Origin: Candidatus Anammoxibacter sp.
GTDB lineage: Bacteria; Planctomycetota; Brocadiia; Brocadiales; Anammoxibacteraceae
Reading direction: 5' to 3'
Assembly (NCBI GenBank): GCA_021777105.1
Contig: JAIQZQ010000101.1
Location: forward strand, 1 to 64,000
Length of the DNA: 64,000 nt
The position numbers and the translations under genes were made by a program. A model generated the notes under the pieces. That model was not told the origin of the DNA. It did not search any database and saw nothing but the letters and a program-made list of their open reading frames with translations. Below, one piece after another: positions 18,522 to 27,238 of the stretch (position 1 is its first letter; each line of letters opens with the position of its first letter).

Positions 18522-19025
18522 ATGGACAATACCAAAAGAATTCTAGGCATTGACAGCGGCACGCGAGTGGCCGGTTACGCAATTGTAGACATCAATGGCG
18601 CAATGACCAACCTTATCGCTTTCGGCTCGATTAATGCCCCGGCAAAACTTACATTTCCAGACAGACTCAAGAAAGTCTATAAAGGTTTAAGCGAAGTCAT
18701 CCTGCAATATAGCCCCACTGACGTCGCTTTAGAAGAAGTTTTTTACGGCAAAAACATAAAGGCCGCCATAAGAATAGGCGAAGGCAGGGGAGTGGCAATT
18801 CTTTGCGCCGCGTTGGCCGGCATCCCTGTCTCGGAATACGCCGCCACTATCGTAAAGAAGTCGGTTACAGGATCGGGCACCGCCACTAAGCCACAGGTGC
18901 AGGAGATGGTTAAAAACATTTTTAAACTTCCCGAAATACCCAAACCCGCCGACGCCGCCGACGCAATAGCAATAGCCATTTGCCACTGCCACAGAGTAAA
19001 AATGAATATGTTAACTCGCCTCTAA
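18522..19025 (+). CDS. ruvC: Holliday junction resolvase RuvC
   Basis: 167 residues, the usual length. RuvC cuts Holliday junctions symmetrically in recombinational repair with RuvAB. The four acidic catalytic positions are visible: D11 in LGIDSG, E71 in ALEEVFYGKN, and D144/D147 in KPADAADAIA. The gene starts two bases after the stop of the membrane glycosyltransferase, implying translational coupling. RuvA and RuvB are not in the window. Confidence 0.93.
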   Translation: MDNTKRILGIDSGTRVAGYAIVDINGAMTNLIAFGSINAPAKLTFPDRLKKVYKGLSEVILQYSPTDVALEEVFYGKNIKAAIRIGEGRGVAILCAALAGIPVSEYAATIVKKSVTGSGTATKPQVQEMVKNIFKLPEIPKPADAADAIAIAICHCHRVKMNMLTRL

Positions 19026-19098
19026 TAAGCGTTTAGCCTCCTGCCTTTGTTGGTTCAAAGTCTTCGACTTGGGCCAAAGCTAATCATTAACCGCTTTT

Positions 19099-19980
19099 CT
19101 ATTTGCCTGCAAGCCAGTTGGCCGACCCTTCCGGATTGGCAATCTCCATCCATTTTATAGCGCAGTCATCTTTATCATAGACCCATTTGTTAAGCGTCTT
19201 TTCCCCTCTCAATAGTTTGCCTTGTTTTGCGCAATTTGCGCTTGCCGTTTCAGCGGCGCGAAGGTCCGGAGCAGCGGCTCCCTTGCCTATCGCCGGCGCA
19301 TTATCTAACCCATAAACGTTAGCCATATTCATTTGCGTCTCCTCATGCTGTATAATTTGAGACGGGCAGTTTAAAATGCCCGCAACGTTTTTCAATTCAC
19401 AAAAAACATGCCACAACGTTTTCCCCAGCAATACAACCTTTCTGGGCGCCTCAACCCTGGCCAGCATAAACCATGATACCAGGCTGATATTTACTGTTAA
19501 CGAACAGAGATTTGCGTCTTCCTTTTCCCAATCAACTATCCGCGGAACTGCCCATCTAGCGTTATATGAATTAAAACCGTTAAGTTGAACAGGTTCTTTA
19601 AGCTGAATCACTGCTGGAACATTTGCGCCGAAAGGCAGCTCATTGCCCTCTCCGTCGCGTGTGGGGCCAAATCTTAGAGTTTCCTCTATAACAAGATCGT
19701 TCTCATATATAGCCCGGTTTTCATATCTTAAAACATTCTGCCCAAGCCCAACCCTCCATTTTGATATTTCTTCAGCATCACCGTCAACTGCCATAACATT
19801 GCCGGTAAATTTAATAGTCTCGCTTTCTATAACCCAACATGGAGTGTTTTCGGTTTCGCAAGTAGAAATGTATTTCAAAGGCAGCTTCTCTTTGCGCGTC
19901 CCCGGCCGGCCCTCGGTTGCAAAATCCATATCATTAACAACTGAAAATACAACCCCGTTAACCTCAACGTCCCTTGCCAT
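19099..19980 (-). CDS. protein of unknown function, translated from a G9 Shine-Dalgarno
   Basis: 293 residues with no signal peptide, membrane segment or motif I recognise. The middle is beta-rich (LGQNVLRYENRAIYENDLVIEE in pieces) and five cysteines are scattered through it. The ATG at 19980 is preceded, six bases away, by an uninterrupted run of nine G on the coding strand (19987-19995), which must serve as the ribosome-binding site. Two 11-bp-spaced TGTGACTG motifs lie further upstream (20043-20061). It is convergent with ruvC. The gene is probably real given its length and signals; function unknown. Confidence 0.7.
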   Translation of the reverse strand: MARDVEVNGVVFSVVNDMDFATEGRPGTRKEKLPLKYISTCETENTPCWVIESETIKFTGNVMAVDGDAEEISKWRVGLGQNVLRYENRAIYENDLVIEETLRFGPTRDGEGNELPFGANVPAVIQLKEPVQLNGFNSYNARWAVPRIVDWEKEDANLCSLTVNISLVSWFMLARVEAPRKVVLLGKTLWHVFCELKNVAGILNCPSQIIQHEETQMNMANVYGLDNAPAIGKGAAAPDLRAAETASANCAKQGKLLRGEKTLNKWVYDKDDCAIKWMEIANPEGSANWLAGK

Positions 19981-20042
19981 AATTATCCCCCCCCCATTAA
20001 AATTAAGAAAATAAACAATAATATAAAAAGTTTACCTTTTAA

Positions 20043-20061
20043 CAGTCACAAACCAGTCACA
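20043..20061 (-). promoter_or_regulatory. two TGTGACTG motifs spaced 11 bp
   Basis: On the minus strand TGTGACTG occurs twice, with starts exactly 11 bp apart, 63-81 bp before the unknown gene at 19099-19980. A TATATT hexamer follows about 17 bases later on the same strand. The same octamer at the same spacing occurs three times at 49389-49417. One-turn spacing of direct repeats is the binding pattern of OmpR/PhoB-type response regulators. Confidence 0.45.
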
Positions 20062-20393
20062 ACTGTAAATGTTTAGTTATAAATTAGAACTTGGCAAATT
20101 GTGTAACTACGTGCTATCAATAAAGTTGCATGATTTGGGAGGAACGCGAGCCGGCCTGCAATAACTTATATTTTTATGGTTTTTCCGTTTAACGATATTT
20201 GGGGTTTTATTGATACATTATTTTAAACTGGCTTCTATTTGTAGAAAAAACGATAATTTTATATCTGTTAACCTAAAAATGGGTGTGGCTATCCAAGTTA
20301 TTATTGAGTAGGCCCTTAACAGTATTTTGCCTAATCCGGATTGCCCGGGTTAGGAAGAGCTATAATAAACCAGTTAAAATAAGGAGATATGTT

Positions 20394-20837
20394 ATGAGCG
20401 TGTTAGAGTTTCCTATACAATTATTGTTTGTTCTTGCTTGTCTGTTCTCTAATCCTGATAAAAACATAAATGCAATAAATGTGATGAAAGGGGACAAGCC
20501 TGGGGCCACTTTCTTTGTCACTCTGGATAAAAGCGCAAATAACGAAGAAGCCGGCTCTGAAGCAACAGGCAAAAACGTCAACTATAACTATACTGCTTAC
20601 GAGAACATTGAACTTAAGGGAAGGCTTTTTAATGTTAAAAGCGCCAACGGGATATGCGCCATTGACCTTATGGGCAATAAGACAGAGTATAAATTAAGCG
20701 ATCTGGCGTTGCCGGAAGTAACGGAAGGCTCTGTAGTAACAAAAGAGATAATGGGGTTTAATATATCCTTTTCAAATAAATCAGGAGAGAGGCAGATAAA
20801 ATTCAAGGATAGCGAGGTCTGGACGCTGATAAAATAA
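20394..20837 (+). CDS. small hypothetical protein with N-terminal hydrophobic segment
   Basis: 147 residues. Residues 4-18 are hydrophobic (a signal or anchor), followed by a polar region likely to be beta-rich (IELKGRLFNVKS, GICAIDLMGNKTEYKL). I do not recognise the family. AAGGAG at 20381-20386 sits seven bases before the ATG, and the upstream in-frame extension from 20283 is rejected because it lacks a ribosome site and is basic and irregular. It may be exported to the periplasm. The neighbours give no clue. Confidence 0.6.
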   Translation: MSVLEFPIQLLFVLACLFSNPDKNINAINVMKGDKPGATFFVTLDKSANNEEAGSEATGKNVNYNYTAYENIELKGRLFNVKSANGICAIDLMGNKTEYKLSDLALPEVTEGSVVTKEIMGFNISFSNKSGERQIKFKDSEVWTLIK

Positions 20838-21331
20838 GATAGAAATCATCCCGGCCATGCAGTTATAAGAGTGATTTGACGTAATAAATTTAGCTAAGGG
20901 ATCGCTTAAAAAATAACTTCCTTTTTTTTAGATGTACTTTCACATTATCTTCGAGAGATATTCAATCATCAAATACTCGCGTAGCTAATGCTACGCTACG
21001 AATTTGACTCAATCATCGCTCACAAATCCAACGCAAACCTACAACCAATAAAAACGAATTTACTGTTGAGCGGCTCATTAGTTTCAGACATAGAAACTAA
21101 TGAGCCGGAATGAAATAACCCAGACTTTTTTCACTGTCACATCCAGGCCGGTTTTGCCCTGCCTTAAATCGCCGAATCCTTAACTCAGCTTTGGCTGCGC
21201 TTCCGGATGGCTCAATTATTTGAACAAATTCCGCCTAAATCTAAATGCAAAAAAGACCAAGTTATTTCTTCAGACCCCTTAGCTAAATTGAATGAAATTA
21301 GTAAGGAAGGGTTGCTAAATTTGGGAGAATA
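20838..21331. other. gene-free spacer with a strong hairpin
   Basis: No supported gene. A 15-bp perfect inverted repeat at 21071-21107 (arms CGGCTCATTAGTTTC and its complement, 7-nt loop) is the main structure; it lacks a T-run. A smaller CGTAGC/GCTACG palindrome lies near 20984-20999. An open frame starting at 21207 on the plus strand has no ribosome site and overlaps the better-supported minus-strand gene. Confidence 0.5.
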
Positions 21332-21535
21332 TTATGGTTTTGTTTTCCTTTTATTTGCGGTCCAATTATTAGCCTCGCTGAAATGTTTATCTCCATGCTT
21401 GTTTTTCGTTGAATTACCGGCAGTTCCATGCTTGGCATAATTTCTATCTGTTTCCGGCTCGTGTCCCTTAATACCTGTTGTCGCATTTTCCGTGTAATGC
21501 ACCAGCTTATCAAGAACATTTGAATTTGTCTTCAT
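21332..21535 (-). CDS. small hydrophilic hypothetical protein
   Basis: 67 residues, very polar and rich in Asn, Lys, Thr and His, with no family recognised. GGAGG lies six bases before the ATG at 21535. Its start overlaps the end of the upstream small gene (21510-21752) by 26 bp on the same strand, so the two look like a coupled pair. It could be an unstructured partner of the upstream protein. Confidence is moderate because composition alone cannot exclude a chance frame. Confidence 0.45.
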   Translation of the reverse strand: MKTNSNVLDKLVHYTENATTGIKGHEPETDRNYAKHGTAGNSTKNKHGDKHFSEANNWTANKRKTKP

Positions 21536-21752
21536 ATTTGCCTCCATTTTCCGGTCGGTTTGGCGCCGGCCAATCATTAAAGTTTACTAAGATATCATCG
21601 AAAATATTATTTAAAACAGATTTCCTGATTTTAAGCTGTTCACGAAAATCCATTTTGTCGGTATCCGCGATTACCATTCTTAAATCCGAAACATAGCTTT
21701 CAATGACATACTCTAATACTTCTTTTTTATTTTCATCTAAATTTAAATTTAG
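21510..21752 (-). CDS. small conserved-type protein lacking a usual start codon
   Basis: The minus strand reads LNLNLDENKKEVLEYVIE, then SYVSDLRMVIADTDKMDFRE, then QLKIRKSVLNNILDDIL and about 25 more residues to the stop at 21510. This resembles a widespread family of 60-80-residue uncharacterised proteins with the core SYLSDLRMEIADTD-x-x-DFRE (from memory). A strong AAGGAGGGGG lies 12-18 bases upstream of codon CTA at 21752, but there is no ATG, GTG or TTG in frame until an internal ATG at codon 26, after an upstream stop. Either a non-standard start is used, the start was lost by mutation, or there is a sequencing error. Confidence 0.5.
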   Translation of the reverse strand, partial: LNLNLDENKKEVLEYVIESYVSDLRMVIADTDKMDFREQLKIRKSVLNNIFDDILVNFNDWPAPNRPENGGKYEDKFKCS

Positions 21753-22135
21753 CCCGTTTCGCCCCCTCCTTTTCTAACTAAAAATTTTTTATAAACTATA
21801 GTTGCCAACCGTTTTGCCGGCTGGTTTTAGAGTAGTTTTTTTGCTCTCAGCTTGCCATATATTTATTATAGCGTAAAAATATAGCGCAAACGGTATATTT
21901 TGCAATTATTTTTAATTGAGCATTAAGCGGATTTCAGCTTGCCGGGCGCTTTATTGCCATTAAAATCAAAATACAAAAAATGAGAAAAAATTTATGTAGT
22001 ATAATATTATAATAGGGGACTAAGCGTTTGCTTATAAAAATACCAAGTTGTTATTATGCGGGCGCTTATGATTGTTTATTGCTTTTAAAACGGTATTTTT
22101 GTATTTTTTTTTCAAAAATAAGGAGGGCTATTAAA
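21753..22135. promoter_or_regulatory. divergent intergenic region with promoter for the ferritin-like gene
   Basis: AT-rich spacer between the small minus-strand pair and the ferritin-like gene. TATAAT at 22000-22005 (a second one at 22008-22013) is a probable -10 box for the rightward gene; no clear -35 is seen. CCAACCG/CGGCTGG near 21808-21828 is a weak inverted repeat. No gene is visible. Confidence 0.35.
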
Positions 22136-22747
22136 ATGACTATACCTGAAAATGTCAAAAAGATAGTGGATTCCGCGATTCAACTTGAAAATGACGGGGT
22201 CGAATTTTACACAAACGCGTTTAACAAAGTGTCGCATCCTTTAGGGAAAGCCGTATTTAAATCCTTTATAGAAGAGGAGAAATCGCATATTACAAAAATT
22301 AAAAAGCTGTTTTCTACTGAAACGAATATTGAAGAGTTGACTCCTATGAAGTCGCATGATGAGCATCTCGATAGGTTAAAAAGCGTATTTCAAGAGATGT
22401 ATGAAGAAGGCGATGTCGCTATTAACCCAAACACTGATGATATTCAAGCCGTGCATGCTGCCATTGACTTTGAAAAAAAGGGGAAAAAGGTTTATGACGA
22501 TGCCGTTGCACTAGCTTCTGACCAGAAAGAGAGAGAAATATTGACGATTTTGTCCAATGAAGAGGCTGCGCATTTGGCCGTGCTCAAGAATATGCATGAC
22601 GAGTTGGAAAGGCATTACCAAGAGGATGCTCAAAACGAACTGCGCGGACAGTTGGAATGGGAAAAGAAACTGTTTATGCAGTCAGGCGCGCAGGCAAGAG
22701 ACGAGGTTGTGATGCATTACCATCAGGGCTCAAAAGCTAGATTATGA
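22136..22747 (+). CDS. ferritin-like diiron protein (rubrerythrin type without rubredoxin domain)
   Basis: 203 residues with two repeated halves, each bearing a Glu and a later E-E-x-x-H: ENDGVEFYTNAF and EEEKSHI in the first, DFEKKGKKVYDDA and NEEAAHLAVL in the second. This is the four-helix diiron pattern of rubrerythrin-like proteins, which reduce peroxide or store iron in the cytoplasm. The C-terminal rubredoxin domain of classical rubrerythrin is absent. AAGGAGG ten bases before the ATG at 22136 decides the start over the longer frame from 22028. Single-gene unit bounded by a bidirectional terminator. Confidence 0.85.
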   Translation: MTIPENVKKIVDSAIQLENDGVEFYTNAFNKVSHPLGKAVFKSFIEEEKSHITKIKKLFSTETNIEELTPMKSHDEHLDRLKSVFQEMYEEGDVAINPNTDDIQAVHAAIDFEKKGKKVYDDAVALASDQKEREILTILSNEEAAHLAVLKNMHDELERHYQEDAQNELRGQLEWEKKLFMQSGAQARDEVVMHYHQGSKARL

Positions 22748-22843
22748 AAAACATTGGACTGAGAAAAGCGGCTGTTTATGCCTGCCATGCTTGGTAAAAT
22801 GGATTAAATTGTTTGCCTATATTGCGCGATTTCATACATTTCT

Positions 22844-22885
22844 ATAAATAACGGCGCAGGTTTCCTTATCTGCGTCGTTATTTAT
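22844..22885. terminator. bidirectional terminator hairpin
   Basis: A 16-bp stem with one G-U pair, ATAAATAACGGCGCAG (22844-22859) with CTGCGTCGTTATTTAT (22870-22885). It lies between the convergent ferritin-like and GDYXXLXY genes and overlaps the stop codon of the latter. The AT ends supply U-rich tails in both directions. Confidence 0.75.
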
Positions 22886-23393
22886 TTGATTTCTTCCGCG
22901 TTCCTAAAACTGCCTTAATTTCTTTATAATTACTATCTGCAAGGCCGATTAGAATAGATTCTCCGCCGGCTCCAAATTTGAAAATACCGTATTTAGCGTC
23001 ATCATAGAGCTTGCCGTGCCCTTCCTGGAAAAAGAATGAGCGTTGCGCTATCTTTATTGATTCATAGTCCTTGTGATAGTATAGCAACTTTTCGTTCGTG
23101 GAAAGGCGCTCGCCTGCATGAAACCGCACAAAACCGCCTACCCTGTTTTCCCCGGGGCGAACCACCAGAAAACCACGGCTCTTTTGGCTGCTTATCAGCT
23201 CAAAAGGTATGTCGTTTTCCAGTGTGTACCGCAACTCCATATAGTCCCCCTGCATAATAGATCTTGGGTCAACCGGCGCAAGGCTCAACAGTATCACTTC
23301 GCCGCTCTTCTTCACCTGCTCCTTCTTATATATGGAATAGTTAAGAAATGCCGCCACTAATATGGAAAGCGCAATTAATATCCATTTTCTCAC
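22878..23393 (-). CDS. GDYXXLXY domain protein
   Basis: 171 residues with an N-terminal membrane anchor (residues 4-22) and the defining motif GDYMELRY at about 49-56, followed by a beta-rich extracytoplasmic domain. The family is uncharacterised and is usually found next to DUF4401 and DUF2157 membrane proteins, exactly as here. It overlaps the DUF4401 gene by 4 bp, indicating coupled translation as the last gene of the operon. Function unknown; role inferred only from co-occurrence. Confidence 0.85.
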   Translation of the reverse strand: MRKWILIALSILVAAFLNYSIYKKEQVKKSGEVILLSLAPVDPRSIMQGDYMELRYTLENDIPFELISSQKSRGFLVVRPGENRVGGFVRFHAGERLSTNEKLLYYHKDYESIKIAQRSFFFQEGHGKLYDDAKYGIFKFGAGGESILIGLADSNYKEIKAVLGTRKKSNK

Positions 23394-24505
23394 AATACGC
23401 CCCTCCTATCCCATTGTCTAAACTTTAAATATCCCAATCCCGTTAACAATAAAACTCCGCTTGACGCAAGGATAATGGACTTGTGAAGCAATGTAACATC
23501 CATATTGTAGTAATAAAAAAAAAGGAATACAGGTAAAAGCAGCGCCCCCAAAACAATTAGCAAATAATCACTCTTGCTATATCCCAAGATTAGGAAACCT
23601 AGCGACAAAATAATCCCCGGCGCCGAGACTGCCGCCATCAGCGCTATGCCGACAGACGCTATAATGAACGGCTCGGTCTTTAGCTTTTTCCAATCCCCGG
23701 TCGCCCAGCCAATTAGCGCAATAAATGCAATCGCCGCTTCCGAATTTAAGAGTAAACGGCTAATCATTACCTCTTCACGGTGAGAATTAAAAAACGGCCC
23801 TTGCGTTGATAAGATCAGCGCCCCCGCGCAGAGTGAACAAGCAAGCGCATAAGCCAATGGCGTGTATTTTCGCTTTACACTTCCACTGGTAAAAAGAAAA
23901 GAGACTCCAGCCAACTGCGCGGCAAAGAAGATATAGAACACTACCTCCTCCGCCCCTGAACTATCTCTGAAACTCAAAAGCGCTATTAAAGTAAAAAACA
24001 GCACAGCAAAGCATGAGAGAAAACGATCAAGCGAGATTTTGTAAACATAATAGGTTATCAACGTGGCTATGAGGCCTGCGACGGGAATTCCCCATCTGGA
24101 CCCCATTACCACGGAAACTCCCCACACAAACAAAGTTTTGCCCAATGCCATCCATGTAAACGATAACTGCATTATAAAACTATGGCGTATGTAACTGTGT
24201 TGTTGTGTTTCAGCAAATTTATAGACCCCGATTGCCGCGCCTATAAAGATAGCGCCAAATGCAACAAGCGAACCTTCAGAGCTAAAGCTAATGATTTCGG
24301 TTAAAAACAAAAAACCAATAAAAAAGAACGACGCCATAAAGGCCCCGACGCCGGCAAGGAGCTTTAAATAGAGTGGCTGCTCCTCCTGGCCTTGACGCTC
24401 AATAATGAAACTTTCAGTCTCTTGCCGATTGGTCAAATCTCCTTGCGATTGCAAGTGGTTTAATAAATCTTCTAAAGAGCGCTGAGCTGTTGATTTACGA
24501 TTCAT
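23390..24505 (-). CDS. DUF4401 membrane protein
   Basis: 371 residues; after a polar N-terminus of about 45 residues there are around ten hydrophobic segments. The sequence and context (between DUF2157 and GDYXXLXY genes) fit the DUF4401 family. The start at 24505 overlaps the end of the DUF2157 gene by 11 bp. The three proteins probably assemble in the inner membrane; no enzymatic motif is seen. Confidence 0.75.
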   Translation of the reverse strand: MNRKSTAQRSLEDLLNHLQSQGDLTNRQETESFIIERQGQEEQPLYLKLLAGVGAFMASFFFIGFLFLTEIISFSSEGSLVAFGAIFIGAAIGVYKFAETQQHSYIRHSFIMQLSFTWMALGKTLFVWGVSVVMGSRWGIPVAGLIATLITYYVYKISLDRFLSCFAVLFFTLIALLSFRDSSGAEEVVFYIFFAAQLAGVSFLFTSGSVKRKYTPLAYALACSLCAGALILSTQGPFFNSHREEVMISRLLLNSEAAIAFIALIGWATGDWKKLKTEPFIIASVGIALMAAVSAPGIILSLGFLILGYSKSDYLLIVLGALLLPVFLFFYYYNMDVTLLHKSIILASSGVLLLTGLGYLKFRQWDRRGVL

Positions 24506-25520
24506 TCAGCGCCTCCATTGCCTTATTTGTTTTTCGCAGATATAGCGCTGACAGCGCGAAAATAACCATAGTTATCACTCCTAAAAACAGAAGTATAATT
24601 GGTTCAAATTCTTTAAATCCCTGAGTTATGAAACGTATTGCGGCAAATACAGCCAAGACGCAACCTGAGAGAAGTGTCATTGCCAATATCCACATATCAT
24701 GAAATTTATACCTGTACAGCAAAAATATGGCGATGTGAAGCGCCAAACCCAGGGCCGCGCTTACAATAATTGAGAATGTGGCAAATTTTTCCAATCCCAC
24801 AAACATGACCATTGGCGCAAACGAAATCCCCAAAACTATAAATGCTATAAAGGCCCTTACCCACCGCGCCTGCATCCACACCACACCTTTGCGGGCTACA
24901 AATTCCCCGGCAAATAAAAATGCGCTATTCAAAAGCGCAAGATAGAAAAATATCATCATCTCCATCTCCTTTGATGGAAATGCGGCCTGATCCCAATAAA
25001 AACCTGCAAAGAGATTCAGAACGATCAACCAGATAAGCCAAAGCGCCACAAAATTGGAGATAACGACCCATCCTGAAATGAGAATGGCCCATGCCATAAA
25101 GATTTGATATGCGTCCGCGCCGGTCTGGTACACCTGTCCGTAAACAGCCAAAAAGACGCCAACCAGCACAGATGCTGAAAGCAAAAGGAGCTTACCTCCC
25201 AAGCTTTGAACCTTTAAAATAACGGCTCCGGCTAAACAGCCAAATAATCCCGCCTCAATCATGCCGAATTTGACCATTGGAGAAATCCTTGCCCAGTTAA
25301 AGGCAAAGAAATAGACCACCCCGGCTAAAAGCAATGAACTGCCCAGAAACAACAAGATACGAGCTATCCACACTCCCCATTGATCATATGGATAAAGAAA
25401 CTTCAAGGCCCGGCTAACAGCCTGCGCATTAATTTGTCCGTGGGCGTAAAGTTCAGCAACCGCCCTGCGATCAGCGGGTATTTTATTTAATTGAACATCA
25501 GATTGTTTTTTTATTTCCAT
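24495..25520 (-). CDS. DUF2157 membrane protein
   Basis: 341 residues: a polar N-terminal segment (residues 1-50, helical) followed by about nine membrane segments. FLGSSLLLAGVVYFFAFNW near residue 57-75 is typical of DUF2157. The start overlaps the preceding 161-residue membrane gene by 23 bp. Member of the DUF2157-DUF4401-GDYXXLXY operon. Function unknown. Confidence 0.8.
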   Translation of the reverse strand: MEIKKQSDVQLNKIPADRRAVAELYAHGQINAQAVSRALKFLYPYDQWGVWIARILLFLGSSLLLAGVVYFFAFNWARISPMVKFGMIEAGLFGCLAGAVILKVQSLGGKLLLLSASVLVGVFLAVYGQVYQTGADAYQIFMAWAILISGWVVISNFVALWLIWLIVLNLFAGFYWDQAAFPSKEMEMMIFFYLALLNSAFLFAGEFVARKGVVWMQARWVRAFIAFIVLGISFAPMVMFVGLEKFATFSIIVSAALGLALHIAIFLLYRYKFHDMWILAMTLLSGCVLAVFAAIRFITQGFKEFEPIILLFLGVITMVIFALSALYLRKTNKAMEALNES

Positions 25521-25983
25521 TGTTTGTTGCTTTCCGTTTTGAACGCCAACAAAAAGCTGCTCCGATCATTCCGCCGGTAGAGACTGTGAACCAGCCGCAC
25601 AAAAATAAGCTAACAGCGCTAAGAACCAGCGCTCCCCAAAAACTCTGGATCAGGTTTTGAGGCGGCTCCCCCAAAGACGAAAGCCCCTTGCCTAATAAAA
25701 TGTATTTAATGTTTGCTTCGACAAGCAGAAGATACCAACAAACATAGTGTGATACTATGCCGCTTAATACTCCGGCAATTGCGCCATTTAATACCTTTAA
25801 ATTGTTTTTCCTTCTAACAATAAGCCACCACAAAACCGTAAAAGTCGAAAACGCCGCAAGGCCGGCATATAAAGGAAATAAACCATATCCATCCCCGTTA
25901 GCTGTTGCCGCAACATAAGCCCCCATTGAGATGCCGACGGGACTGTAAAACAGACCCATTTTTAATGAATTATTTTTAATCAT
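25498..25983 (-). CDS. small four-helix membrane protein, first gene of the DUF2157 operon
   Basis: 161 residues with about four hydrophobic segments (around 10-28, 38-55, 66-88 and 117-145) and a basic C-terminal tail. I do not recognise a family with certainty; it has the look of DUF4199-type or permease-like small membrane proteins. Its 3' end overlaps the DUF2157 gene by 23 bp, so it is the likely first gene of the four-gene membrane operon. Confidence 0.6.
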   Translation of the reverse strand: MIKNNSLKMGLFYSPVGISMGAYVAATANGDGYGLFPLYAGLAAFSTFTVLWWLIVRRKNNLKVLNGAIAGVLSGIVSHYVCWYLLLVEANIKYILLGKGLSSLGEPPQNLIQSFWGALVLSAVSLFLCGWFTVSTGGMIGAAFCWRSKRKATNNGNKKTI

Positions 25984-26032
25984 TTAAGCTCTCCGTTATG
26001 CAGTCAATGGGAGATTTGAAACATCGCGGTCT

Positions 26033-26983
26033 TCATAAGTTTTCAATTATTTCAAAAAACGTTGCAGATTCAACAGGTTCGCCTATTAAACCATTTGTTA
26101 AAGATGGGCCTTTATCTAAATAAAGTAGTGTTTTTGCGTTATTAACATCTTTTTTTATGATTTCAGGGAAAAGCGCTATCTTATTTGATGATTCATGGAA
26201 AAGCTCTTTTAAGTTTAAATTATGGTTTCTGCCTGTAACAGGATTCTTATATGTTTCTCCAAAAGACAAATTGCGGGCTTTCGTAAACCCATTGGGGTAA
26301 TAAAAAAGCGCCAGTATTTTCTTTAAACCCAATGTTGTTTTGTTAAAAACAAGCTCTTGTAATTTATCAACACAACGGAACCTCATTATTTTATATAAAG
26401 TTAAATAATTCGCTTTTGCCTTTTTATATTTTTTTAAAAATATTTGCGAAGGAATATCGGCAAACATCTCTTTATTTAATTTAGAAATAATATAATCTTC
26501 TATTAAATTAAACTTATAAAAATAACTTTGTATATCATATTTTTTAAAATCATAATATGTCTCGGAAAAATATAAATCCAGAAGTGTCTCGATCTGCCTA
26601 TGCCGTAGTTCGGCTAGAGATCTGTTTACTTTAGAACTTGAGTAGTAATCGCCTGTAAAGTGATAAATAAAGGGGTGAAATTTGCAGTCTGTTATAATAT
26701 GCGAGTACAATCCATAAATAAAAGATAATAATTGATCATTTATACCTTCTTTACTGTCCTCAGTAAATATTTTCATTATTTTAAATGTATCTTCGCCTTT
26801 AGTTCCATGTATTACATCTGAAACAGTGGAAAAATCTTTTTGACCATAAAAAAAAATGTCGTGAAAGATTGCGCCAATATAACAAAAGTCTAAATTCGCG
26901 TTTAGCGCATGCTTAAGATCTTCTTGCTTAATATTGCAGACGCTGTCTTCTAATATTTTCCAATGAGTTATTTCTCTTGGCAT
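26033..26983 (-). CDS. zinc-dependent phospholipase C/S1-P1 nuclease-fold protein
   Basis: 316 residues without a signal peptide. Histidines and aspartates are spaced as in the Zn_dep_PLPC family: ITHWKI (5-10), CYIGAIFHDIFF (33-44), VIHGTKGED, and GLYSHIITDCKFHPFIYHFTGD. These would bind up to three zinc ions in an all-helical domain, suggesting phosphodiester hydrolysis. Absence of a secretion signal and a divergent C-terminal half (from about 170) make a cytoplasmic role of unknown substrate likely. Base composition is more AT-rich than the housekeeping genes, perhaps acquired. Confidence 0.7.
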   Translation of the reverse strand: MPREITHWKILEDSVCNIKQEDLKHALNANLDFCYIGAIFHDIFFYGQKDFSTVSDVIHGTKGEDTFKIMKIFTEDSKEGINDQLLSFIYGLYSHIITDCKFHPFIYHFTGDYYSSSKVNRSLAELRHRQIETLLDLYFSETYYDFKKYDIQSYFYKFNLIEDYIISKLNKEMFADIPSQIFLKKYKKAKANYLTLYKIMRFRCVDKLQELVFNKTTLGLKKILALFYYPNGFTKARNLSFGETYKNPVTGRNHNLNLKELFHESSNKIALFPEIIKKDVNNAKTLLYLDKGPSLTNGLIGEPVESATFFEIIENL

Positions 26984-27238
26984 TTCCTATATACCTTTTT
27001 TGCAACTGTTCAGCTTTCAAATTTATAATAGTACGACCAAGCTCCGCAAAACAAATCCGCGCAGGTTTTAATGAAATAAGAATTATGTCCATAAATAATT
27101 TTTACGCTAAGGTATGAGGAGCAATCTTTCAGATTGCTGCAAAAATTTTATGACCATATGCAGGTTTTTGAGCGTTAATTGGGGTTTGTTATTTGATGTG
27201 TGATAAAACAGGGCTTACCAATCGATTATGCGCCGGGC

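Noticed and set aside
21207-21440. Plus-strand open frame of 77 codons
   Set aside because: No ribosome site, mixed composition, and it lies opposite a minus-strand gene with a GGAGG site.
22028-22135. N-terminal extension of the ferritin-like protein
   Set aside because: Cys/Phe-rich and unlike the family; AAGGAGG directly precedes the ATG at 22136.
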